NCBI GenBank assembly: GCA_033063855.1
Contig: CP093829.1
Location: 19,375,537-19,439,536, forward strand
DNA length: 64,000 nt
Direction: 5' to 3'
DNA from: Smittia aterrima
Lineage: Eukaryota; Arthropoda; Insecta; Diptera; Chironomidae
The notes below the pieces were generated by a model. That model saw only the letters and a program-made list of their open reading frames with translations. It had not been told where the DNA came from and searched no databases. Below, piece by piece: positions 1 to 11,287 of this stretch. The position numbers and the translations under genes are program-made. The stretch's first letter is position 1; the number at the start of each line of letters is the position of its first letter.

Positions 1-853
1 TTGTCATTCCCTGAGAAGAAAAATGACGATGACTGGGATACTGAGATTCAATACTCAGTTCAAGAGCTTCTTAACTACTATTTCTCGTCGGAACAACTAA
101 CGCTCGATATGGATAATCAGTACAGCTGTGAGAAGTGCAAAAGTCTATGCGATGGCATTCGTCTGACCGAGCTGTTGCAACCGCCAAAGAATCTCATTCT
201 GTCGTTGAAACATTTCCGCTACGACTCCAGATATCACACTCGTTCGAAACTTCTTATCAACAAGATGTTTCACGATGAAGAAATATCTGTGAATGTGCGT
301 TCAAGTCATGAGGCTAACACCGTGCGTCCAGTCAATTATCGCCTTTATGCAGCTGTGGTCCACTCAGGAGTTAGTCTTGACAGTGGTCACTATTATACTT
401 TTGCAAGAGAAGACAACGAATCTTGGTTTAAGTTCAACGATGGTTTCGTATCGACAAGTACACTCCGCGAACTTCATACGTGAGTTAATATCAATGTTTT
501 TTAAATTTATTTATTAAAGTTTTTCCTTTGTTTGCAGTCTCAACTCACCGAACACTCCCTACATCCTTTTCTACCGCCGAATTTCAACCGCTTCCTCGAC
601 AGCGTCATCATCAAGCGCATGTAGTGACGAATCGCTTTCGTTGTTTGACGACGCAGTTCCGAACTTCCAAGAACTTCCTCAGACCCTTCAATCGTATATT
701 CAGGAAGACAACAAAGCTTTTCAGAATGAGTCGAAGCGATTTAGCTTCCAACCAAATAAATCGTTGTCAAAGTCTAATCGATGGAACGATGACGATCCAC
801 CAAGCTCATGTGGAAGCAATTTCGATGTTCAACACAACCGATTCATTTACTAG
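1..853 (+). CDS. Ubiquitin carboxyl-terminal hydrolase, USP35/USP38-like (C-terminal part)
   Basis: Exons 1-479 and 538-853, joined in phase 2; the reading frame is already open at base 1, so the 5' part lies outside the window. The visible 264 residues hold the end of a USP catalytic domain. A zinc-finger pair (YSCEKC) comes first, then a beta strand ILSLKHFRYD, then the His box SGHYYTF, where the histidine is the catalytic one, followed by WFKFND. After the USP core the second exon gives PYILFYRR and a serine-rich, probably disordered tail. The spacing of the finger, the FRYDSRYH segment and the His box fits USP35/38 better than other USPs. The Cys box lies upstream and cannot be checked. 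The family removes ubiquitin from proteins; the substrate is unknown here. Sure of USP, fairly sure of subfamily. Confidence 0.87.
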
Positions 854-1586
854 AAGGTACTTAAGTAATTTATCCAAATCTTTGTTAAAACTTTAATTTA
901 AACAAAAATCGTTGTTAAAATAATTTTCAATTGCTTTTCGCAAAGCATTTGATGTTGTTTTCTAATTATGGTTTTAAATATCGAAGTAGAAATCTTATCG
1001 GCTTTCTATGTAATAAGACTTCGAAATAAAGAAAGTTTAAATTTTGTTAAAAATTAAGAATATTCATCATAAAGCTCCATAACTGACGGAAAGCTCCCGA
1101 GGGAAAAAGGTTTACACAGGAAAATTGTTTGTGAAAGCGAGAGAAAGAGACCGAAAATAAAGAGAAAGTTTATTGCCATTGCGCATGTCAAACAGCTTGT
1201 TCTCTGTTCAATTCATAAAGTTCTAGCGAAAATTTTCATTCACGAAAAAGCGCTCAAAGCTTTTCCCCTCATATCGACAGAAGAAAAGAAAAAAAGTTCA
1301 TAGTGAGGAGTCGAGCTTTTCACTGATAAGAAGTCAAAGTGTGTTGCTTGAATGTTTGCTGAAAACAGACGGAATAACTAACAAAGCGAAGTTTAATCAA
1401 AGTTGTGAAAGTTCAATCGATTTGTAGGTGAAAGTCAGGAAGAGAAAAAGGCTTCGAGTGGCGCTTGCGGGAGGGGGATTGTGTTTAAAAATAGAATTTA
1501 TGCAGCATATCGATTTTTCCATCAGCCACAGAAAAATCGCTCCGAAGAAATTATGCTTCGCTCCAACATATGGAATCGGAATTAAG
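854..1586. other. Intergenic stretch between USP and the NPDC1-like gene
   Basis: Contains the USP 3' untranslated region to about 1050 and then AT-rich sequence that probably includes the promoter and leader of the NPDC1-like gene. I see no coding exon or clear TATA box. Confidence 0.5.
1025..1030 (+). terminator. Polyadenylation signal of the USP gene
   Basis: AATAAA about 170 bases after the USP stop codon, the first canonical signal downstream. Confidence 0.5.
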
Positions 1587-2826
1587 ATGAACGTTTTGTT
1601 ATTCAGTGTGTTATTTTCTATTTTGTGTTGTTCATCTGTGCTGGGAGAGTTTCCAGGTGAGTTGAATCAAAGGAGATAAGAAGAAATTTATGTAAATTCG
1701 GCGAGTGACGCACTTTCCAGGTGTTCGCAGACATCAATATCAAGAGACGCAGGATGATGATAAAAACTATTTAATTGAGAAGCTTTCTAAGTTTATTGAG
1801 GAGCAAGCTCGAATGAGATTCCAACAGCAAATTCATCAGCACCATCAGAAGCAACATGCGCCCCACCAGGAGATCACAGGGCCAGGCTTTAGCTTCGTCA
1901 TTCCCCCAATGACGAAAGCAGATTTCAACAAAGAGAATGAAATGCCGATTGATTTCGCAGTGAAGCCGTTTGACTCAAGATACTACGAGAACACTGATTC
2001 TGAAGATGGAGCTGAAGAGTTTGAAGAGAATTCGAATGTTGTGAATGATCTCCCAGAAGCGCGAGCTGAGGGCAAAGGTAATCTGATTCCACCTCCAATG
2101 CACGTTCTCGAAATCGGAACAACTGGCGATAAGATTCTTCATCGCGGGCAACTCAAACATGCAAAGGTTGCACCGGCTGCTGATGTTGTACAACAGAAAC
2201 CTTTGCAAGTCGAGTTCGACAATACGACAAGCTTGTACATCGTTGCGTTGATCGCGGGACTTAGTTGCGCCTTTTCAACTGGCGTAAGTTATATGCAATC
2301 GATGATGCAATCGATGCAATTGACGTCGATTGATTTTATTTTATCTTCTGTAGTTGATTGCTCTCGGTCTTATGTATTGGACTCTCTATAAGAAATCAAA
2401 GTCAGCTGATGCTTGCGATTATGCGTGTGATTACGGCGTCATCGGGCCGAGGTCGAAGAACGTGGAAAACTCACAAGTTGCAATGGGTGACAAGAAGTTA
2501 GCGCATTCCGCTCAAATGTTCCACTATCAACACCAAAAATCGCAGATAATCGCAATGGAAAATCGCAATGCAGAAATGAACCAACATGATGAAGAAAATG
2601 ATTCGGATGACAATGAGAATGATTTCACAGTTTATGGTAAGGAATTTCCTTTAAAAATATTTTGGAGAAAATTTAAAATGTTATTTGGATCATTCAAGAA
2701 TGTCCTGGCTTAGCAGAATGGGATTCCGGCATGGAAGTTAAGAATCCACTCTTTTCGGAAGAAACGCCCGCGGCGAAATCTGAAAAAGCTCAACAACAAA
2801 CAAACAAGGCTGCAAATCAAAAGTAA
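1587..2826 (+). CDS. NPDC1 / CAB-1-like type I membrane protein
   Basis: Four exons: 1587-1656, 1721-2283, 2354-2636 and 2699-2826, giving 347 residues. The start was chosen because it begins a signal peptide (hydrophobic residues 3-20, then SVLGEF). The ectodomain is acidic and rich in Gln and His. A single membrane helix (YIVALIAGLSCAF.., LIALGLMYW) spans the third exon junction. The cytoplasmic part carries the family signature: DYGVIGPRSK, then KLAHSAQMFHYQHQK, an acidic run, and DFTVYECPGLAEWDSGMEV. These blocks match vertebrate NPDC1 and nematode CAB-1, neural vesicle-associated proteins whose biochemical role is poorly known. The last acceptor is AAG and weak, but phase and the conserved ECPGLAEW reading support it. 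Confidence 0.82.
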
Positions 2827-4689
2827 ACTGACAGGATTGTGCAAGTGAATGTGTCAAGTCCTTCCCACAGCACGGCTGCTCTCTCATTCCTTCTAACACT
2901 AAAGAAACTATTTTTTCTTAAAAAAAAAACATGAAACCAAAATGAAACTCTAATGAGACTTAAACTGAATAATGCAAGAAAACAATTTTTTTCAGCCAGA
3001 AACACTTTTAGATCAAATCGCCATCGGTAACAATCGCAAAAGTAGAGAAAAGTCAAATTAAAGCAAGTTAAAAGTTTAACAAAATAATGATAAACAAATC
3101 AATGATCCCATTTTTGTAGAGACAAAAAATGAATTCTTATAAATGTATAAACGGTTTAGCGGAGAAGAGTAACACAAAAGTTTAATCATGAATGTCCAAG
3201 ATTTTAAGCAGAGAACGTTCGTAAGTTTAGTCGACGACAGTTTCGTGACTCGATCGACAATAGTTTATTCGCTTATCGCTTTCAACTTCATCTCAATCAG
3301 ATCTTCAAGAGAGCAAAAGAAACTTTTTAAAATGACGCAACTTATGAACGTTCAACGAGTCGCTTTTTCAAAAACTTACACTACAAAGTCTCTTAAATTT
3401 AAACTGAACCCTTGATAAAGAAACGATGAACAATTATGGCGAAATATGCGGGTGAAAGCAAGCGACCCGAATAGGGTCGAGCTATCCAACTGATAGAAGG
3501 AAAAATTATGCAAAAATGGCTTTAAATAATTTACGTTGAACTTCCTCGTTTTGTGAAAGAGAAGATTTCTATAAATTTTATTAATGATGAATTATGACGA
3601 GACAAAAACTATATTTGTATATTTACTAACAAGAAAACTTCTAATAAAATTAATGAATGTATCGGAAACTAACTCTATTGGAAATCTTCTGAAAGAAATT
3701 GGAAATTTAAATTACAGGATTCGAATTATTATTCATCTTTTTTATTATCCAAGTCTTCAACTACAAATATCAAAATCAAATCGAGAATCGTATAAACTTG
3801 ACTGTCAATTGAGCGAATTTGTGGAAATACAATAAATAAATGGCTGAGAACTAAGACATGTAGTCAATAAATTACAGATTTGATCAGCAGAGCAATATCG
3901 TCGGTCAAACGAAATTGAGAACCAGACTTCGTGGAAGAAAGGGAATGTCGTCAAAGTTCATTAAACATTTTGAATGATAGAGCTCATTCTTACGCGTTAC
4001 AGTCTTACCCAAAGTCCTAGTGCTCAGTTAAGTCTGAAGACTTCAGTTACTCTCATTTGGAAAGGGGAAGAACATTTTCTTTTAATGATAATAATCTGTC
4101 GCAGACTTTCTTAAGCTTTTTTATGTTTGGATTTTAAAGAAAATATAGAAAAGATTTTTGTTTCTTAGATTGCACCTACACCAAGTTAATTAAATTGTAT
4201 TTACAAAGTTTTATCTCGATCTTTGTTCATCTCGATGGAAGATTTTAGGAATTGTTCATGCCTCAGACATCGGCCGTGTGTGTGTGGCACATAGTACGTA
4301 ACATTCTTCATCTACTTAACATCTAAAACTGCGGGTTTTTTTTGATCTTCGTCATTAATCTCATCCTATCTCCTCGAAAATTAAAAGTTGTGCAACGTAT
4401 GTCTTCGCTAGATATGCTTTAACGATAGAAACTAAGCGGAACTAAGAAGGAAACAACTTAAACGAGGTATTTAATGATAATCAAAAGTGGATCACATTTT
4501 TTTTTTGTTCGCTTAATTCTTACGCTCACGAACCCTACCGCAACATTCGACTGATTGTCCAATATAAGTTTCTTCTCTTGTAACTAAAACTAAAGTCAAC
4601 CGGAAACGGAATAATTTTTAGCGAACGGAGCTTTCACGTATCTTCAAAATAGCTTAGTCTTATTAGATGTTGGCGAGTTTTAGCAAATC
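2827..4689. other. Intergenic stretch, convergent 3' ends
   Basis: Lies between the ends of the NPDC1-like gene (+) and the GalNAc-transferase gene (-). It is AT-rich with poly-T runs. Open stretches at 3188-3415 and 3584-3835 have no recognisable protein character. Probably mostly two 3' untranslated regions. Confidence 0.45.
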
Positions 4690-7600
4690 CTATCTTCGCT
4701 CTTCATCAGCTGTGCCATGTTTTGATTGCCACTTGAATTTTGATTGCATAAGCCACTGCTGATTCTTAGAGAACGTACAAGGACGTAGCAGAGGCGTCGA
4801 CGGGTCTTCTTTTGTAGGTCGAGTTAAGCAATTTCCGGAGTTCACGTGTTTTATTGTGAGATCCTGTAAAACGTTTAATTATTATCAAATTCTTCATAAT
4901 AACTTCATCAACACTCACATTTTCATCGTAACTCCATTCTTGATTGCCGCCCATGCCATGACACCTCACAAGATTAACTGGACCATTTGCATTTGATGCA
5001 TCAAGACAATTATCATCCGACATGATTTGCTGACGTTTCGTGTAAGCAAAAACTTGGTTTCCTAAGAGAGAATTCGATTTTCAATATCGAAGTTTGAACT
5101 TGTTAAGCTTCAATAACTCACCGCCAAGACCGTGACAATAACTGCTGCCGACTTTCTCGCCTGACTTGTGACCCATCGTATCCAAACAGTTTTGTGATTC
5201 AGAATTGCGAATCTGAGAAGAAAAAGAGAATTTTAATATTTATTTTGAATTTCAGTGCATTACTCCAATTACCTCGCCCAAGAAATAATAATCCAAAGGC
5301 ATTTGACTCTCGGGATAAATGTTTTCGAGATACCAACGGAAAGTGTGGCACTTTAGCTTCTCCCTCAACTCTAATCGAGCTGATACATCACCTGCTGAAG
5401 TTTTTCTTGCTCCTAAAAACATAAAGTTAAATTAGAGAGAGTTTTCAATTTAAAAAAATAATTGTGGTTAGTCAGTCGAAAGTTCAAAATTAAACGCCCG
5501 CACGCCATCGTCAATGGCTCATTTACCCGGGTTAATATTGTAGTAAAACTCTTTCCACTCATCCAACCATACTTCGACTAATCGAGCATTATTCTTGTTA
5601 ACGATTTGGGATGTCCCGCCAGGGAAAGTGTAAGGCGTCGACTTGCGGAAGACATGACCCTTTGGAGAAATTCTTGTTAATGAAGAACTAAAGCGCGATG
5701 TGTTAAATTATTTTACCACTCGAGAACAAGGCGCGATCTCCAACAAGCCATGACACATCCAAACCTAAAGTTAGTGAGTTAGCAGGCCATCAAGCGGTTA
5801 GAAGAGAGAACAAACATTAGGTGAGTTGTTAGTAAAATTAGTTATGAACTGTTATTATCGGTTAAGAAGCGATTCAAATTATGATTAGTTTCGTTAATCG
5901 TTTATTGCTAGCGCGGTTAGTTGCATGATCATCCGTCAGCAGCACCAACCTGGACTCATGGCGAAGTAAAACTCTTTCCATTCGTCGAGCCATACTTCAG
6001 CGACACGTGCTGCATTCTTCAATACGATATTGGCCACTCCGCCAGGGAAAGTGTAAGGACTTTTATCTCGGAACACGTGACCAACGTGAGAGCATGGAGC
6101 AATTTCTAGAATTCCATGGCATTGCCAAATCTAAAGAGTTTGGAAGGTTTCGTTGAGAAATACTCAAATATTGATAAGCAATCACTTCGGATAGTTAAGG
6201 TAAAAGGCTTTTCATGTCGACCAAGACAACGATAGCCAGGGCAAAATTGCGTCTAGCAACAACTGTCTTAAGTATTTCCCTTCACTGAATTAAATTGATC
6301 AACTTGTTGGCTTCCATGACTTTATCGTAAAAATTCAAAGCAAAAATTCTCAACGCTTTAATTGGGCGCGAAAATTGGAAACGTGAGAAGAACTTAATTA
6401 AATTTACTTACACGAAAACTCATTTCAAGATTTTCGCCACCTAGAGAAACGAAACGAAAATGCGAAGCATGAAAAATTCGTAAATTGAAATGTTTGTTGA
6501 ATCGAGTCGAACTCACCCCAAATATCCATTCCTTCGTCGTACGATCCAATTTCGTAGAAGTAATCTTTGTCAATTGAGAAGAGACCGCCAGCCTGAGAAG
6601 CAAAGTTAGAAGATGGATTTAATAAGAATCTTGTTAAACTCACCATCGTTGGAGTCCTTAGAGGAGCTGTTCGATCATTATTTCTTCTTGTCATTTCTCT
6701 AGACGGAACACGATACCATCTAAAGTTAAGCTTCCAGTTGAAGCCACCCCACGTTTGATCTGACGCTGTCACATACTCGAACGTTTCATCACTAATTACA
6801 TCAATAATAGGACATACGACTGTTCTTCTATCTAGAGCAATTCTCGCGAGTAATGGCTCCAACCAACCTTCAGTGCACTCGCAATGAGCGTCCAGGAATG
6901 TAATGACTTGGCCTTTGACGTGTTCAGCACCAAGTAATCGAGCTCTAATCAGCCCAGATCGCTTTCCCGTACGAAGAACTGTGGTCGAAGCAAATAATTA
7001 ACATTTAAAATCTTCTTTTTCAAAGATGAACTCACCATAAGTCGACACGGGCAATGTCTTAACATAGTCTTCAAGTTGTTCACCTAAGAAATCTCGTTCG
7101 CTCGCATCATCAACGAGAATTATTTCTTTCAATAGAGGACGAGGCGAGCGATTTATTACGCTCCAAATAGTTCGCAGCAAAGTCGTCCATGCTTCATTAT
7201 GGAACACGATAACAATTGAAGTTGTTGGCAACTTAGTTGGGTAAGTTTTTGTACGACAGCTGGAAACAATTAGACTGATAAGAAAAAGTTTTTGATTTGC
7301 CGGAATTTAGCGACTCAACTCTTTGTGGCGCACGTCAGCGAGCGATCGATTCAACCATATCATATCACTAGCGAGTAGATTGAACTGATTTTCCTTGAAC
7401 TTCTCCTTCATCAATTCTTGCTGATAAGCTTTCATTTTCACGGGCTTTCCCATTTCTCCAGGTTTTCCAGCATTCTCGCGAACTACAGGCGCTGGTCTCC
7501 ATTTTTTCAGCTCCACAGAGCGATATGTTTTCGATATGCGTTTCAGCTCATCGTCACCATTGTCGATGTTATTAAGGTTTGTGTCAATCTCTTCATCGTC

Positions 7601-8377
7601 GACGATTGGATCTTCGTCGACCACTTGATGGCCATTATGAAGCGCCGCAGCGTTATGCGAGAGCTGAAAAAAAACATGAGAAACGGTCAAACAATGAACA
7701 GTGTCCTTGACTTTCAAAGCCATGCAACAATAAGTCTAAAGTCGACCGGAATAACAAACTAAGCGAGCTAGTCTGTGGATCATAATTTAATCAACACGAG
7801 AGTGAACGAACGAACGAGCAACCGATTCAACGGTTAGTCAAGTTTTTCGCACAGCCGAGCATAATTGAAAATGCTTTCGTTGTTTTGCATACTGTGCATA
7901 AAAACTGTTTGATGTTTAGGCCCCTCCAGTTCATAAAGTTAATAAATTAAAAGTGCAGTCGTTGGTAAATTGCTCTTTTGTATTATTTAAAAACCGTTGG
8001 AGCGTCTGAGTCATCGAATTTATTTTTACTCGGTGCGAGTAAAAGCTCCCAGCAATACGACATACATAGCTCGATTAACTAAAACGATTGTTTGTTTGCT
8101 CATGTGTTTTAAATGCGAGCAATTATGCAGCTTATAATCGACAAGTGGGTGCTTTCACTTTCGGGTTTGCTATGCCTTCTCCCGCCAGGAAAGTTTTCAT
8201 TCATCATATTGCACAACGCATTAATATTTCAAGTTCGCTTACCTCAATTTCATTCGACTTCTTGAAGAAGCCTCCGTCTGTGTATTTCATTATCAGGATT
8301 ACGTCGACCAAAAGCCAAGCAAGAGACGTGACGAGGATTATCCGACAGGTGCTTGTTCGCATTTTTCCGCGAAACAT
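4690..8377 (-). CDS. pgant: Polypeptide N-acetylgalactosaminyltransferase, GALNT1/13-like
   Basis: Minus strand exons 8243-8377, 7320-7663, 7036-7259, 6644-6978, 6517-6592, 6412-6440, then one of two alternative exons, then 5273-5412, 5122-5212, 4919-5061 and 4690-4863. Either version gives 623 residues. A Golgi type II anchor lies at residues about 11-32 (IILVTSLAWLLVDVILIM), then an acidic stem, then the GT27 catalytic domain: FHNEAWTTLLRT, the metal-binding DxH in FLDAHCEC (about 264-266), and the WGGENLEMSFR motif. The C-terminal ricin-type lectin domain has three repeats, with GGNQVF, GGNQEW and NQQW. It transfers GalNAc from UDP-GalNAc to Ser/Thr of mucin-type substrates. The sequence resembles vertebrate GALNT1 and GALNT13 most. 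A start 18 bases upstream (8395) is possible. The donor of exon 7320-7663 is read as GTTGAG. Confidence 0.93.
5527..5764 (-). other. Alternative exon A of the GalNAc-transferase (in two pieces)
   Basis: Minus strand pieces 5717-5764 (48 nt) and 5527-5659 (133 nt), separated by a 57-bp intron. Together they encode VWMCHGLLEIAPCSRV, then GHVFRKSTPYTFPGG, SQIVNKNN and EVWLDEWKEFYYNINPG. This is the end of the catalytic domain. It enters in phase 0 and leaves in phase 1, exactly as exon B does, and the summed length (181 nt) equals exon B. A transcript would use A or B, since using both would duplicate the segment and break the frame. Confidence 0.82.
5950..6130 (-). other. Alternative exon B of the GalNAc-transferase
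   Basis: Uninterrupted 181-nt exon that is a diverged copy of exon A: IWQCHGILEIAPCSHV, GHVFRDKSPYTFPGG, ANIVLKNA and EVWLDEWKEFYFAMSPG. The changes cluster after the GHVFR loop (KSTPYTFPGGTSQIVNKNN against DKSPYTFPGGVANIVLKNA). The donor reads GTTGGT, weaker than the consensus. Confidence 0.82.
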
Positions 8378-10347
8378 TCTTGAATAGTTTGTCATTGATT
8401 TTCCTTGTTCGCGAAGATTTATCAGCGAAATTTTTGTTTCTTTCATCCAAACACTCACTTGAAGACGGTTGCTATAAGATCTGATGAATGAATGAAACAA
8501 TTGTTAGCGAATTGTTGACACTTTCGATGATTTCACTGTAGACTTTGAGATATTTGAAACTTTGTTATCAGAAACATCGTCAAACATCGTTTACTTTAGT
8601 TCAGATTAGTTGAAAACGACGCAATTGTTCCATGACCTCCGAGACAATCGTTTAATGAATCATAATTTAACACCGTTAAGATTGTATGCACTCGTCTCGC
8701 TCATTCTCTGTGAACCGAATTCAAATTGTACGGAAAGAAGAGTTAACACCTTGAAACCGGCTCTTAAGCGATGAATGAACGAGAGTTGCATTTGAGTTTC
8801 CTAGAGCAGCTTTGAACTATTTCCGAGAGTTTATTATTATTTTTTTGGGGATTTCCGATATCGTTTCAATTTATTTTCGTTGCCACAATTATTCTTAACA
8901 TCGGAGAGAACGTACGCGGAAGAAGGAATGTAACGTGAATACACAACTTCTTATAAGACAACGAAAAGATCCACGAAAGCAAAATCGTAAATTATTGAAT
9001 CGCTTTGTTGTCGTAAGACTTTAAGCGAATTCGGGAAATTGACGTCTTAAAGGCTTCGCAAACTCTTATCAGCAATCAAGTGGAGTCTGTTTACTGCTTA
9101 GTATTCATGAAATGTAGAAATTAGAAAATTGCGAAAGGAGAACTTAGAACTCGCGAATAACTTTAATCGAAAAGCCTTGAATGAAGTTAATATTTGCATC
9201 GACTTTTCCTCACATTTTAGTTATTAACTGCACCACATATTTCTTTAATTTCTAATGAACAACTGAGTTTGAATTGAATTACACTTTTCCTTCTTTTTTG
9301 AAGTTCTTCTTTTCTCAATTTTAATGAACACGTTCAGGGGCCTTTGAATCGCTATTTAGCATTCAAGAAAACGTCTGAGCTTTGAAAGTTTCCGTTAAAG
9401 TTGTGCAATTTTTTTTGAGCTTTCCCCTCCACAAACTTACTTCCCCAGTTCAAACAACGCAACTCTGCTTAAAATCTCTGAGTTTATCGTTTTCTGAAAC
9501 AGTTTTTCATTGTCCTTTGATCGGCTAGCATCACATAATCTCAAACAGGTGAGCATGAATCGAGTGCTTTGATTCCATTGAACAAATGCAAATTAGCTTC
9601 TCATTAGATCGGATTGGCGGAAGCTTAATTAATTATCTCGTTGTTGAGATTATTTCTTTTTAAAACAAACAATTGGTAGCTGTTAACCTTCGATATTTAA
9701 ATGAATTGTTTTTTTTTGTGTCTCTCGCTAAGTGACAAATGTTTGTTTATTGAAAGTGAAAGTTGGATGAACAAAGCTTTGGAGTTAGATAATCGATTCG
9801 AAGAAGAAATCTTCTTCATGTTCTTGGCTTATCAAGATAAGTCAATGTTCTGTCCTTTAACTTGTTCTTCACGCATTTTAAACGATGATCGGTTTCAGTT
9901 CTTCAATTCAAGACGTTGCTTTGTTAACGAAGATCGAGACGAAAGTGGATGTACTTGAAAAGAAGAAACGGCAAATCACTCTTGATGGATGTCACGGTCG
10001 TGGATTTATAACAGATGCGCTGATATTTTATATGCTTCGTTGATCAAGCTTCGATTCTACATAGACAAAAACATTATTGAATTAACTTTTGCATTTTCGT
10101 GTGATGCAAGTTGCAATTTATAAAAAAAAAACCGGTTCAATGAGACTGATATAGCTAAGCATTAGATAAACTTGACCATTTTAAGTCAATATTCAAAGCG
10201 GGTTACAAAAAATAAGAGTTGAAGAACAAAGCTCGATTAGAACCGGTTTTCTGTACAGAGCAAAAAGTGATTGCGGCAAACAAAGAACTTCAGTTGAGAC
10301 AGCTCTCAATAACAGATGAAAACGTTTTCTTCTTTTAAAGATAAATC
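8378..10347. other. Intergenic stretch upstream of the GalNAc-transferase and reeler genes
   Basis: Lies between the divergent starts of the GalNAc-transferase (-) and the reeler gene (+), so it should hold both promoters. I see no coding exon; the open stretch at 9701-9958 has no protein-like features. A TCAGTT initiator-like word sits at about 10289, some 60 bases before the reeler start. Confidence 0.45.
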
Positions 10348-10986
10348 ATGGCTTTCAAACTTTTCGTCGTTGTTTGTGTTTTGGGAATTTCCCTAGCGGG
10401 AGTAAGTGGTTATTCTGGTGGAGCACCTGATGGCGAGTGTAAGACAATGACCCCACGTCATCATGTGGATCCACAATCAGGCCCTGCTCCCTACGACATC
10501 ATCATCAGCAACAAGAAAATTCGCAGTGGAGACACCGTCGAACTGACACTCAAAGGCAAAGGAGCTGATGATACATTCAAAGGGCTTTTAGTTCAAGCTC
10601 GCGTTGGTGAAACTCCAATTGGACAGTTTGATGTCGCTCAAAGTGGACATTACATTCAAACCTTGAGCTGTGATCGCGGCAGAAACGTAAGTTAAATAAT
10701 TGCCATTATCAAAGCTGAAAATTAAATTTTTTTGCTGAATGTTTGCTCGAACTGGAAAGCTTTTTGATGTCATCAATTTTAAACAAATATTTAACGAACT
10801 CTTGTTTATAACCGTGAACAGAACGCAATCACACACAAGAAGCTTGAGACTCCGATCCGTGAAGTCAAATTCAAGTGGACAGCACCAAAGGATTTGAAGG
10901 AGCGAGTTAACTTTGTTTTCACGGTCGCAAAGAACGGAGGAGTCTTCTGGGTCTTGCAACAAAGTGAAACTTTGAGTGTGAACTAA
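10348..10986 (+). CDS. Secreted reeler-domain defence protein (l(2)34Fc / Hdd11-like)
   Basis: Exons 10348-10686 and 10822-10986, phase 0, 167 residues. A signal peptide (MAFKLFVVVCVLGISLAGVSG) is followed by a single reeler domain covering nearly the whole mature protein: SGGAPDGECKTMTPRHH, then GLLVQARVGETPIGQFDV, SCDRGRNNAITHK and KFKWTAPKDL, ending in VFTVAKNGGVFW. This length and one-domain layout match small insect haemolymph proteins induced by infection (Drosophila l(2)34Fc, lepidopteran Hdd11 and noduler). Secretion and an immune role are inferred from that family. The start is fixed by the signal peptide. AATAAA at 11199-11204 is a likely polyadenylation signal. Confidence 0.9.
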
Positions 10987-11287
10987 GCTTTGTAAGCAAA
11001 AAAAGATTTTATAATCAATGAAAGCTGAATTCTTCTCAGCTCTAAAATAATCAAACTTCTTTTTTTTTTGAGTCTCAATTTAAATGTTTTATTTGAAAAA
11101 TGTGTTAAAACCATGATTCACTCATCAAATTTCGTAACATTTTAATTTCTTTTTAATGAAATCGGCAGACAATTTTCTTTAGGGAAACATTTCTATTAAA
11201 TAAAGTCTTGAAAAAAATGAAGAAAATTTAAATGTGAATAATTTTTGTGTTGGATTTTGTGATAAAGTATCAATACAAAGATGCAGC
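10987..11287. other. Convergent 3' region between reeler and TFIIS genes
   Basis: Holds the reeler 3' untranslated region with AATAAA at 11199-11204. The TFIIS stop codon follows within about 85 bases, so the two transcripts may overlap at their ends. Confidence 0.5.

Noticed and set aside
2296..2335. Short repeated ATGCAATCGATG words in an NPDC1 intron
   Set aside because: Only two to three imperfect copies inside a 70-base intron; no sign of a larger repeat.
3188..3835. Open stretches downstream of the NPDC1-like gene as possible genes
   Set aside because: Composition is that of translated AT-rich DNA; no signal peptide, domain or splice context.
9701..9958. 85-codon frame upstream of the reeler gene
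   Set aside because: Phe/Cys/Ser-rich low-complexity reading without splice signals or known domain.
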